Positions 5,988 to 13,217 of a stretch of 14,815 nt of DNA are shown one piece after another. The position numbers and the translations under genes are program-made. How positions within the stretch are numbered: position 1 is the stretch's first letter; every line of letters starts with the position of its first letter. The stretch is taken from contig CAMYLL010000026.1 in assembly GCA_947259235.1 (NCBI GenBank), forward strand, positions 1 through 14,815. The letters run 5' to 3'. The stretch comes from an uncultured Pseudodesulfovibrio sp. GTDB lineage: Bacteria; Desulfobacterota; Desulfovibrionia; Desulfovibrionales; Desulfovibrionaceae. The notes under the pieces were generated by a model. It ran no database searches and was not told the origin of the DNA. It saw only the letters and a list, made by a program, of their open reading frames with translations.

Positions 5988-8900
5988 TCAGCCGTTGGTT
6001 TTTCTGATGAATTCCTGAAGCTCGTCGATGCCTACCGGCTCGCTGAAATAGTATCCCTGCACCTGATCGCAGCCGAGCGTGGCGAGGATGGCGAGCTGTT
6101 CCCGGGTTTCCACACCCTCGGCCAGCACCGTCATGTCAAAGTTGCGGGCCAGCTGGATGATGGTCTTGATGATGGACTCGTCGCTCTCGTCGCTGCCCAG
6201 TCCGGTGACGAAACTGCGGTCCACCTTGAGGGTGTGGACCGGGAGCCGCTTGACGTAGGACAGGGACGAGTAGCCTGTGCCGAAGTCGTCCATGGAGATG
6301 GTGACGCCCGTGGCGGCGAGACGCTTCAGCTTGTCGATGGCCTCCTCCGCGTCCGCGAGCATCGCCGTTTCGGTCACCTCGATCTCCAGGCAGTGCGGCT
6401 CGATGCCATGGGTCTTCATCTGCGCGGCCAGCCGCTCCAGAAGGTCGCTTTGCTGGAATTCCTTTGGGGACAGGTTGAGAGAGAGGCGCAGGCACTGCGC
6501 CTGCTTGAGCAGCGGCGCGCATTCCGTCAGGCCCATGGCCGCCACCTGCTCGCCCAGCTGCCGGATGAGACCGGTTTTTTCAGCCAGGGGTATGAATTCG
6601 TCGGGGGAGACAACCTCTTCGCCCCGGCGCCAGCGCACCAGTGCCTCCATGCCCACGGTCCTGCCTGTGCGGATGTCCACCTTGGGCTGGTAGAGCAGGA
6701 AGAAGTGGTGTTCGGCCAGCCCGATGCGCATGTCCCGCTCCAGCTCAATGCGCCGCTGGACCACGGCGTTCATGGTCGACGTGAACATGTTGTATTGATT
6801 GCGCCCATGTTCCTTGGCCCGGTACATGGCGATATCGGCGTTCTTTATGAGGGTCCCGGGTTCCTCGCCGTCGCGGGGGAAGACGGCGATGCCGATGCTG
6901 GTCGACATGAAAAGCTCCCTGCCCTCCAGGAGGAAGGACGGCTCCATGGACTTGAGCAGCCGCTCCGCCGTGCGCAGCGCGTCTGCCTCGTCCTCCAGGT
7001 CGTCCATGAGCACCACGAACTCGTCGCCGCCCAGACGGGACACGGTGTCGGAGTCGCGCACCGCCTCGCTCAGGCGGCGGGCGGTCTCGACGAGGAGCAT
7101 GTCGCCCACGGCGTGGCCCAGCGAGTCGTTGACGGACTTGAAGTTGTCCAGATCGAGGAAGAGCAGCCCGACCCCGGACCGGGCGCGCCGCGCGCGGGTC
7201 ATGGCCAGGGTCAGCCGGTCGAGCAGCAGCAGCCGGTTGGGCAGCCCTGTCAGGGCGTCGTGGTAGGCCTGGTGCTCGATGAGCTCTTCCTTGCGCTTCA
7301 TCTCGGTGATGTCGTGAAAGACCGCCACATAGTGGGTGGGCAGGCCGTTTTCCTCATTGATGGCGCTGATGGAGAGCCATTCCGGGTAGGCTTCGCCGTT
7401 TTTGCGGCGGTTCCATATCTCCCCCTCCCATGTTCCGGTCTCTTCGAGGCTGGTCCACATCCGCCGGTAGAAGTCGGCGGTGTGTCTGTTCGACCGCAGG
7501 AGTCGCGGGGTCTGGCCCAGCGCCTCTCGTGATGAATAGCCCGTGATTTCCGTGAAGGCCTGGTTCACCGCGATGATGGTTCCCTGGGCATCGGTGATGG
7601 TGATGCCTTCCAGGGCGGACTCAAAGACCTTGCCGTAGAGCCTGAGCTGGTGCTCCGCCTGCTTGCGGTCGGTGATATCTTTGTCCGTGCCGAAATATCC
7701 GGCGAACACGAGGTTGTCGTCGAAGATGGGCACGCCGTTGGTCAGCAGGCAGATGAGGCTGCCGTCCTTGGCCCTGTTCCAATTCTCGATGTCCACCAGG
7801 GGAGAGCGCGTCTGTATGTGGCTCTCGATGAGGGGGGCGACCCTGGCGGCTTCGTCCTCGGCCATGAGGTCCAGTGGCCGCTTGCCGATGATCTCATCCG
7901 GGGTATAGCCGAGGATGCGGGTCACGGTTTCCGAGACATAGGAGTAGCGGCCCTGGGCGTCGATTTGCCAAATCCAGTCGCCGCTGGTCAGGGCCACGTT
8001 GCGGAACCGCCGTTCGGACTCGGCCAGGGCGATCTCGGCCAGTTTGCGTTGGGAGATGTCGAGCATCACGCCGGTGACGCGCAGGGGGACGCCGTTCCCG
8101 TCCACCTTGGAAATCCGTCCCACGCCGAGAACCCAGACGGGTTCTCCCTGCTTGTTGAGCAGGCGATGTTCGACCTCGAAGACTTCGGCCGTGCCGTTCA
8201 GAAGGTCCTTTGCGGCCCGTTTGGCCCTGGCTTTGTCGTTCGGGTGTATTCTGCCGCGCCAGAAGCGGAAGCTCGGGTCGACCTCGTCGAGGTCAAACCC
8301 CAGGATTGAGGCCCACTCCCTGTTGTAGAGAACGCGGCCCGAGGGCACGTCCCAGTCCCAGAATCCCAGCCGCCCGCCGCGCAGGGCCATGCTCAGCCGC
8401 TCCTCGTTGTCCTTGAGAATCTGCTCGCCCCTGCGGCGTTCGGAAATGTCGCGCACAAGGCTCAGGGTCTGGAAGGTGTCGTCGTGGGGAACGCGGGTGG
8501 CGAAAATCTCCACCGGGGTGATCTTCCCCCGGGAGTCGATATAGTCCACCTCCAGGTTGCGCACGACACCGCTCGCCACCAGGTTCTTGAATGCCTGTTC
8601 GTTTCTCTCCCTGTGACTCGGCGCGGTCCAGTCGCTTACCGGGCGGCCTGTGATCTCTGCAAGGCTGGCGTGCCCGGTGATGGTCACATAGCTGTCGTTG
8701 GCGTCGAGGATACGTCCCTCGTCGTCGATGATGGCGAAGCCGGTCCCCGTCGTCTCGACCAGCGAGCGGTATTTTCTCTCGCTCAGGGCAATGGCGGCCT
8801 CCGCCCGCTTTCTGGTTTCAATCTCGTTTTCAAGCTCCTGTTTCGATTCCTCAAGTTCTGTGACGGCATCGTTTGCCAGGGTGGCAAGGTTCCTCCTTGC

Positions 8901-9593
8901 GCTCTCATGCAGGGTCTGGGACCGGCGAAGGGCGCGCAGGGCGCGTATGAGGATCAGGGCGAGGATGAGGCTGACGATGGCCAGCAGGGGAATGGTGGTC
9001 GCGGCCAGGGTCCATGACAGGTCGGCACGGTTCGACGCCTTGGCGAAGCTCGCGGCGGCGCGGTTGCGCATGGCCTGCGAAAAGCGGTTGAGGGCGTCGT
9101 GGTAGCGCGTCTGCTCCAGGACATAGGCGGTTCCGTGCAGGATGTCGTGGGCCAGGTCGGGCTGGCCGCCTCTGGTCAGCGTGAAGGCCTGGCCTTGCAT
9201 GGTTGTCAGCCTGTCGTAGGCAAGGCGGATGGCGGCGACCGATTCCGCCGAGGGCGTACCCCGGGTCAGCTGCTCCGCTTCAGCCAGGGCCGTGTTCAGT
9301 TCTTTGCGCGAGGCGTCGTACTGCTGTTGCCACGTGGTTTCATTGGTGGCCGAGGCCAGGAGGGTCGTGCTCGTCAGGGTCTGGTCGAGCCGCTTGATGT
9401 CGCTGGCCAGGGTCATGCCCCGGGTGTGGGTGGTGGAGAGATCACGCAGGGAGCAGCCAAGGATGGATATCTCCCACCACATCAACAGGAGCAGCCCAAG
9501 GGCGGCCAGCAGCAGGGCCCCCATGAGGGCGATGGGAATAAAGGCCTTTGCCGTGGTCCGGGGCGTGTGCGTGGCGGTCTCTGGTATGGGCAT
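5988..9593 (-). CDS. Membrane PAS-GGDEF-EAL protein, putative bifunctional c-di-GMP cyclase/phosphodiesterase
   Basis: This 1201-residue protein has transmembrane helices at about 17-40 and 193-217 around a helical periplasmic sensor region, then a coiled coil (about 225-275). Four PAS domains follow at about 272-385, 398-515, 526-645 and 652-765, then GGDEF (about 770-935) and EAL (about 945-1195). The cyclase site is intact (GGDEF at 855-859), with a product-inhibition RxxD site, RDSD, at 846-849. The phosphodiesterase site also looks intact: Glu983 of EAL, Asn1040 in LNLSPKEF, Glu1072 in LEIEVTET, Asp1102-Asp1103 in DDFGTG, Lys1123 in LKVD, Glu1159 in EGVE and Gln1177. It could therefore make and break c-di-GMP, with direction set by the sensor and PAS inputs; which activity dominates cannot be read from sequence. 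The start is the only ATG near the 5' end. Its nearest GGAGG lies 14 bases upstream inside a hairpin. It is last in the cheX operon. Confidence 0.93.
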   Translation of the reverse strand: MPIPETATHTPRTTAKAFIPIALMGALLLAALGLLLLMWWEISILGCSLRDLSTTHTRGMTLASDIKRLDQTLTSTTLLASATNETTWQQQYDASRKELNTALAEAEQLTRGTPSAESVAAIRLAYDRLTTMQGQAFTLTRGGQPDLAHDILHGTAYVLEQTRYHDALNRFSQAMRNRAAASFAKASNRADLSWTLAATTIPLLAIVSLILALILIRALRALRRSQTLHESARRNLATLANDAVTELEESKQELENEIETRKRAEAAIALSERKYRSLVETTGTGFAIIDDEGRILDANDSYVTITGHASLAEITGRPVSDWTAPSHRERNEQAFKNLVASGVVRNLEVDYIDSRGKITPVEIFATRVPHDDTFQTLSLVRDISERRRGEQILKDNEERLSMALRGGRLGFWDWDVPSGRVLYNREWASILGFDLDEVDPSFRFWRGRIHPNDKARAKRAAKDLLNGTAEVFEVEHRLLNKQGEPVWVLGVGRISKVDGNGVPLRVTGVMLDISQRKLAEIALAESERRFRNVALTSGDWIWQIDAQGRYSYVSETVTRILGYTPDEIIGKRPLDLMAEDEAARVAPLIESHIQTRSPLVDIENWNRAKDGSLICLLTNGVPIFDDNLVFAGYFGTDKDITDRKQAEHQLRLYGKVFESALEGITITDAQGTIIAVNQAFTEITGYSSREALGQTPRLLRSNRHTADFYRRMWTSLEETGTWEGEIWNRRKNGEAYPEWLSISAINEENGLPTHYVAVFHDITEMKRKEELIEHQAYHDALTGLPNRLLLLDRLTLAMTRARRARSGVGLLFLDLDNFKSVNDSLGHAVGDMLLVETARRLSEAVRDSDTVSRLGGDEFVVLMDDLEDEADALRTAERLLKSMEPSFLLEGRELFMSTSIGIAVFPRDGEEPGTLIKNADIAMYRAKEHGRNQYNMFTSTMNAVVQRRIELERDMRIGLAEHHFFLLYQPKVDIRTGRTVGMEALVRWRRGEEVVSPDEFIPLAEKTGLIRQLGEQVAAMGLTECAPLLKQAQCLRLSLNLSPKEFQQSDLLERLAAQMKTHGIEPHCLEIEVTETAMLADAEEAIDKLKRLAATGVTISMDDFGTGYSSLSYVKRLPVHTLKVDRSFVTGLGSDESDESIIKTIIQLARNFDMTVLAEGVETREQLAILATLGCDQVQGYYFSEPVGIDELQEFIRKTNG

Positions 9594-9600
9594 GCTTATG

Positions 9601-9626
9601 ACAAAGGCCTCCGGGGAGGCCTTTGT
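9601..9626 (-). terminator. Intercistronic hairpin, possible terminator or attenuator that holds a GGAGG
   Basis: Arms ACAAAGGCCTC (9601-9611) and GAGGCCTTTGT (9616-9626) give an 11-base stem with a CGGG loop. It lies 10 bases after the HEAT-receiver stop and 7 bases before the GGDEF-EAL start. The U-tract on the minus strand is weak (TTTGTCAT), so termination may be partial. The only GGAGG near the downstream start (9608-9612) is in its 3' arm and loop edge. Confidence 0.6.
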
Positions 9627-9636
9627 TTCCAGATGA

Positions 9637-11223
9637 TTATGATGCGATGACTTCCAGAATCTTGGCCTTGAGTGCGTCCGGCTTGAACGGTTTGGTTATG
9701 AAGGCCGTCACTCCCGCCTTCTGGGCCATGGTCTGCTGCGAGGCTTCGGATTCCGTGGTGACCATGATGATGGGCACGTCCTCGTAGCCGGGAGTGCTGC
9801 GCACCTTGCCCACGAACTCCATGCCGTCCATGACGGGCATGTTCATGTCCGTGATGATGACCTGGAAGGTCTTGCCCTGTTCGATGTAGTCGTAGGCCTC
9901 CTCGCCGTTGGCGGCCATGGACGGCTCGAACCCGAGGTCTGTCAGGATGGCGCGGTGCATGGCGCACATGGAGCGGGAGTCGTCCGCAGCCAGGGCGTTG
10001 CCGCCCGCCACGGCCACCTGGGGCAGGCGTGTGAGGTCGTCCTCGGCGCGGCTGCCGCCGATATCTGTCAGGGCGGTGCGGAATTCCTCGATGATTTCCG
10101 GGTCCTTGGACTGGATCAGGGCGTCCATCAGGGCGTCTCCTGCGCCGGCGTTTTCGTAGAGGGCGTCAAAGATGGTGGTGGCCCGGGAGGCGATGACCGC
10201 CTTGGCCAGCCTGTCGCTCTGGTCGTCGGCCTTGGTGATCAGCTTGGTCAGGGTGGAGATCATGCCCGGGTTGACGTGCTTCTCCAGCCCGCCGATGACG
10301 GCCATGAGGATCAGTTCGTCCGTTTCCTCCAGCCCGTCCACAAGGCAGATGATACCCTTCATGGTGCCGATGCGGCCCAGGGCCTCGTAAACGGCGTACC
10401 GGACGTTGGGGTCGTCGGCCAGCCCCTTGTCAAAGGCGGCCACCAGCCCGTCGGCCCCGGAGCGGTCGCCCACGAACCCCAGGACGTTTGCGGCCAGGAT
10501 GCGGTTGTCCGTGCTGTCGCCCTCAAAAGCCGTGAAGAGCATGGGCACGGCGGGTGCGCCGATGGCCGTAAGGGCGTCGGTGATGATCCGGCGCACGGTC
10601 GGATTCTTGTGATGGAGCTTGTCCACCAGAAAGGCGATGGTGTCCTTGCGCGAGAAGGAGGACAGGGCCTCGACGGCCTTCCACGTGGTGATGTCGCAGA
10701 CTTCGTAACGGTCCGGCTTCTCGCTTTCGATGAGCATGGTCTTGAAGCTGTCGATGGACATTTCGTCCTCGAGCTTGCCCAGGGCCTCGATGCAGGTTGA
10801 TTTGATGAACGGGTCCTCGTGTTCCAGGTATTTGCGGAAGACGGGCGTGGCCGAGGGCGTGGCGGTGCGGGCCAGGGCGTTGAGAATCTCCATGAGCTGG
10901 TCCGGGTCCGTCTCGGACTCGGCGATGGCCACCAGCGGCCCGACGGCGCGCATGAATCCGTGCTCTCCCGCTACCCTGATGCACAGGGTGCGCAGCCCGG
11001 GATGGGGGTCGGAGAGGCCTTTGATCACCGTGTCCTCGTTGCTGGACAGCACGGCGTTGAGGGCGTTGACCACCATATAGTCTATGGAGGTGTCTCCCAC
11101 GGGATTCTTGAGCAGGTCGATCAGCCCCGGCAGGGCCTCCGAAGCCTTGCTTCCCGAAATCTCGTTGAGGATCATTATCTGATCAAGGAATTCCTTGTTC
11201 CTGAAGTCGTCTAGCGATGCCAT
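9637..11223 (-). CDS. HEAT-repeat protein with a C-terminal response-regulator receiver domain
   Basis: In this 528-residue protein, residues 1 to about 395 are a run of paired helices with HEAT/PBS-lyase-like repeats, such as SDPHPGLRTLCIRVAGEHG, HEDPFIKSTCIEALGKL, KNPTVRRIITDALTAIG and DDPNVRYAVYEALGRIG. Such scaffolds usually bind other proteins. After a short linker comes a CheY-like receiver at about 405-528: acidic pair Asp414-Asp415 (LAADDSRSM), phospho-acceptor Asp459 (IITDMNMPVMDG), Thr489/Thr490 (MVTTES) and Lys511 (FITKPF). It has no DNA-binding output domain, so phosphorylation probably controls a protein contact made by the repeats. GGAG at 11230-11233, 6 bases upstream, supports the start. 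It lies 33 bases after cheX and 43 before the GGDEF-EAL gene. The partner kinase is not in the window. Confidence 0.9.
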   Translation of the reverse strand: MASLDDFRNKEFLDQIMILNEISGSKASEALPGLIDLLKNPVGDTSIDYMVVNALNAVLSSNEDTVIKGLSDPHPGLRTLCIRVAGEHGFMRAVGPLVAIAESETDPDQLMEILNALARTATPSATPVFRKYLEHEDPFIKSTCIEALGKLEDEMSIDSFKTMLIESEKPDRYEVCDITTWKAVEALSSFSRKDTIAFLVDKLHHKNPTVRRIITDALTAIGAPAVPMLFTAFEGDSTDNRILAANVLGFVGDRSGADGLVAAFDKGLADDPNVRYAVYEALGRIGTMKGIICLVDGLEETDELILMAVIGGLEKHVNPGMISTLTKLITKADDQSDRLAKAVIASRATTIFDALYENAGAGDALMDALIQSKDPEIIEEFRTALTDIGGSRAEDDLTRLPQVAVAGGNALAADDSRSMCAMHRAILTDLGFEPSMAANGEEAYDYIEQGKTFQVIITDMNMPVMDGMEFVGKVRSTPGYEDVPIIMVTTESEASQQTMAQKAGVTAFITKPFKPDALKAKILEVIAS

Positions 11224-11256
11224 GCTTCTCTCCAGCAGTTTTTGTGGCGCAGGTTC

Positions 11257-11715
11257 CTACTCGAAGCAGAATTCGATGGTGAATGTGCCGTCGGGAGTGG
11301 TGAAGGGGATGGCCATGATCGGCGATTTCGCCATATGCGAGATGGTGTGCCCGTCTCCCATGATGACCGACGGGGTGGACCCCTGGAACACGTAGCCCCT
11401 TTCGGCGAGCCCCGCGCGGGCCTGGCCGGAGATCATGTTGGTCAGCTCGCCCACGGCGTCCTTGACGTCCTGCATGATGTCGTCGATCTCGTCGCCCAGC
11501 ATGTTCTTGACGATGGCCACGGCGCATCCCTTGGAAAAGGACAGGGAGACGCTGCCGTTGCGCTCGCCCGTAATACCGACAAGGCCGGACACGTCGCCGG
11601 CGGCAACGGTGTTCTTCTTGACGTAGGGCTTGCCGACCTGGGGTTTGACGAAGGCCATGGTCGACAAGACGTCGACCGCTGCTTTTATGAAGGGCTTTGC
11701 AAGTTCGACATCCAT
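11257..11715 (-). CDS. cheX: CheX-like chemotaxis phosphatase
   Basis: This 152-residue protein fits the CheX/CheC family, cytoplasmic phosphatases that remove phosphate from CheY-type receivers. The key ExxN motif is Glu90-Leu-Thr-Asn93 in AVGELTNMISGQAR. It also has the usual opening (MDVELAKPFIKAAVDVLSTM) and a family-like GLVGITGERNGSVSLSFSKG strand pair. A single ExxN motif and the length favour CheX over CheC, which has two. AAGGAG lies 7 bases before the ATG at 11715. The gene after it encodes a receiver domain, the natural substrate of this enzyme class, so it probably resets the HEAT-receiver protein; that pairing is inferred. No cheA, cheW or receptor gene is in the window. Confidence 0.88.
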   Translation of the reverse strand: MDVELAKPFIKAAVDVLSTMAFVKPQVGKPYVKKNTVAAGDVSGLVGITGERNGSVSLSFSKGCAVAIVKNMLGDEIDDIMQDVKDAVGELTNMISGQARAGLAERGYVFQGSTPSVIMGDGHTISHMAKSPIMAIPFTTPDGTFTIEFCFE

Positions 11716-11838
11716 GGGCGCTCTCCTTGAACTCGTGCTACGTGCCGCCGGGCTTCAGGCGCGTCGGCTTTATTGGTGTACTCGTGGTATGCGTTAGTTT
11801 CGGCGCGTGCTGGTACACAGGCCTTGTATTTGAAATAG

Positions 11839-11864
11839 GTATCGGCTTCGGGATGAAGGGTCAA
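11839..11864 (-). promoter_or_regulatory. Predicted promoter of the cheX operon with a sigma-28-like -10
   Basis: The minus strand carries GCCGATAC (11839-11846), matching the flagellar sigma-28 -10 consensus GCCGATAA at 7 of 8 positions. TTGACC (11859-11864) lies upstream, at a distance that also allows a sigma-70 reading (TTGACC, 17 bases, TACCTA, or 15 bases, GATACC). The -35 does not match the sigma-28 TAAA well. The leader to the cheX ATG would be about 115-120 bases and holds GTGTAC/GTACAC inverted arms. The rest of gap 11716-11941 shows nothing else clear. Confidence 0.35.
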
Positions 11865-11941
11865 GCCGTGTCGAACAACAATACCTCCCCGCGGTGACAT
11901 CACTTGCCGCCGCGAAGCATCCGTCCTAGACCCAACTATCC

Positions 11942-13138
11942 ATGCGCACCGGCACAAACGATACCCGTGAGTCCTTCGGCAAGGCCTTGCCCGCAGTCCT
12001 GTTCGTGACCAGCGTGTTTTTCTTCAATTTTCTCTCCCGCGTTATCCTCGCGCCCGTCATGCCCGTGATCCAGGCCGACCTGGGGTTCTCCCATGCCGGG
12101 GCCGGCGTCCTTTTCCTGGCTCTGGGGGTCGGCAACGCCGTCGGCCTGCTGCTCAGCGGGTTCGTCTCGCGGGAGGTGAACCACCGCAGGGCCGTGGGCA
12201 TCTCGGCGCTGCTCGTGGGCTGCTGCGCCCTGGCCGTGCCCATGGCCCGCTCCTACGTGGCGCTGCTCGCCGCCATCTTCGCTCTGGGCGTGGCTGTCGG
12301 CTTCTATCTGCCCTCGGGCGTGGCCACCGTGTTCTCCCTGATCCGCAAGGAGGACTGGGGCAAGTCCATGGCCGTGCACGAGCTGGCCCCCAACCTCTCC
12401 TACGTGGTGGCTCCGCTCCTGGCCGAGGGGGTCCTGCTTTTCTTCGACTGGCGCGTGGCCCTGTATCTGCTCGGCGCGGTGCAACTGTGCCTGGGCGTCT
12501 GGTTCATCCGGTCGGGCCGGGGCGGCGACTTCCCGGGGATGGTCCCCGGACCGCTCATGGTCATGCAGATCCTGCGGCGGCCCGTGTTCTGGATACTGGT
12601 GCTTTTTTTCAGTCTGGGGGTCGGCGCGTCCATCGGTCCCTACTCCATGCTCCCGCTCTATCTGGCCGATGTTCACGGGTTCTCCCGCGAGGGGGCCAAC
12701 ACGCTCCTGGCCGAGTCCCGCGTGCTGGCCTGCTTCGCTCCGTTCCTGGCCGGGTGGATCACCGATCGATGGGGGGCAAGGCCCGCCATCTTCCTCTATC
12801 TGCTCCTGGCCGGGCTGGGGCTCATCGGCCTGGGGCTGGCTTCGGGGTCGTGGCTCGTGGCCGCGGTCCTCTTCCAGCCCGTGGTTTCGGTGCTCATGTT
12901 CGCGCCCGGCTTCACGGTCCTGTCCACGGTCTTTCCGCCCGAGCACCGCAGCGTGGCCGTCTCGCTCATGGGCCCGCTCAACGCCCTCATCGGCCTGGGG
13001 CTTGTCCCCACCTTTCTAGGAAACATGGGCGACGCCGGGCTGTTCCACGTCGGTTTCATGGTCCAGGGAGGGCTTTTGCTGGCGGCCATGTTGCTGCTGC
13101 CCCTGCTGCCCGGAGGCACGGGCGGACGAAGCGATTAA
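11942..13138 (+). CDS. Major facilitator superfamily (MFS) transporter
   Basis: This 398-residue, strongly hydrophobic protein has about 12 predicted membrane helices in two halves. The loop after helix 2 has a degenerate motif A (SGFVSREVNHRRAVG, about 72-86). The matching loop in the second half is canonical (AGWITDRWGARP, with Gly271, Asp275, Arg276 and Arg280). These place it in the inner-membrane MFS family of proton-coupled or facilitated carriers. The charged loop near 135-150 (IRKEDWGKSMAVHELAP) and the pattern around helix 5 resemble organic-anion or sugar-phosphate carriers, but the substrate cannot be read from sequence. No Shine-Dalgarno sequence precedes ATG 11942. A weak TTGCCG (11904-11909), 17 bases, TAGACC (11927-11932) would start transcription almost at the ATG. 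It is divergent from the cheX operon and 79 bases from the nucleoside transporter gene, possibly co-transcribed with it. Confidence 0.88.
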   Translation: MRTGTNDTRESFGKALPAVLFVTSVFFFNFLSRVILAPVMPVIQADLGFSHAGAGVLFLALGVGNAVGLLLSGFVSREVNHRRAVGISALLVGCCALAVPMARSYVALLAAIFALGVAVGFYLPSGVATVFSLIRKEDWGKSMAVHELAPNLSYVVAPLLAEGVLLFFDWRVALYLLGAVQLCLGVWFIRSGRGGDFPGMVPGPLMVMQILRRPVFWILVLFFSLGVGASIGPYSMLPLYLADVHGFSREGANTLLAESRVLACFAPFLAGWITDRWGARPAIFLYLLLAGLGLIGLGLASGSWLVAAVLFQPVVSVLMFAPGFTVLSTVFPPEHRSVAVSLMGPLNALIGLGLVPTFLGNMGDAGLFHVGFMVQGGLLLAAMLLLPLLPGGTGGRSD

Positions 13139-13217
13139 ACCCTCCGGGGGCTTGCGTCGAGCCGCTCAAGCCGGTAAACCACGTCACCGATATCGAGAAA
13201 GCGGGGAGGGCGGGGAG

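Noticed and set aside
6234..7532. 432-codon plus-strand open frame opposite the GGDEF-EAL gene
   Set aside because: It lies within a region with fully recognisable GGDEF and EAL motifs on the other strand.
11685..11957. 90-codon minus-strand open frame upstream of cheX
   Set aside because: It overlaps the cheX start in another frame, resembles no family, and covers the predicted promoter region.
11936..12946. 336-codon minus-strand open frame opposite the MFS gene
   Set aside because: Its composition is low-complexity His/Glu/Gly/Gln; the plus frame encodes a clear 12-helix transporter.
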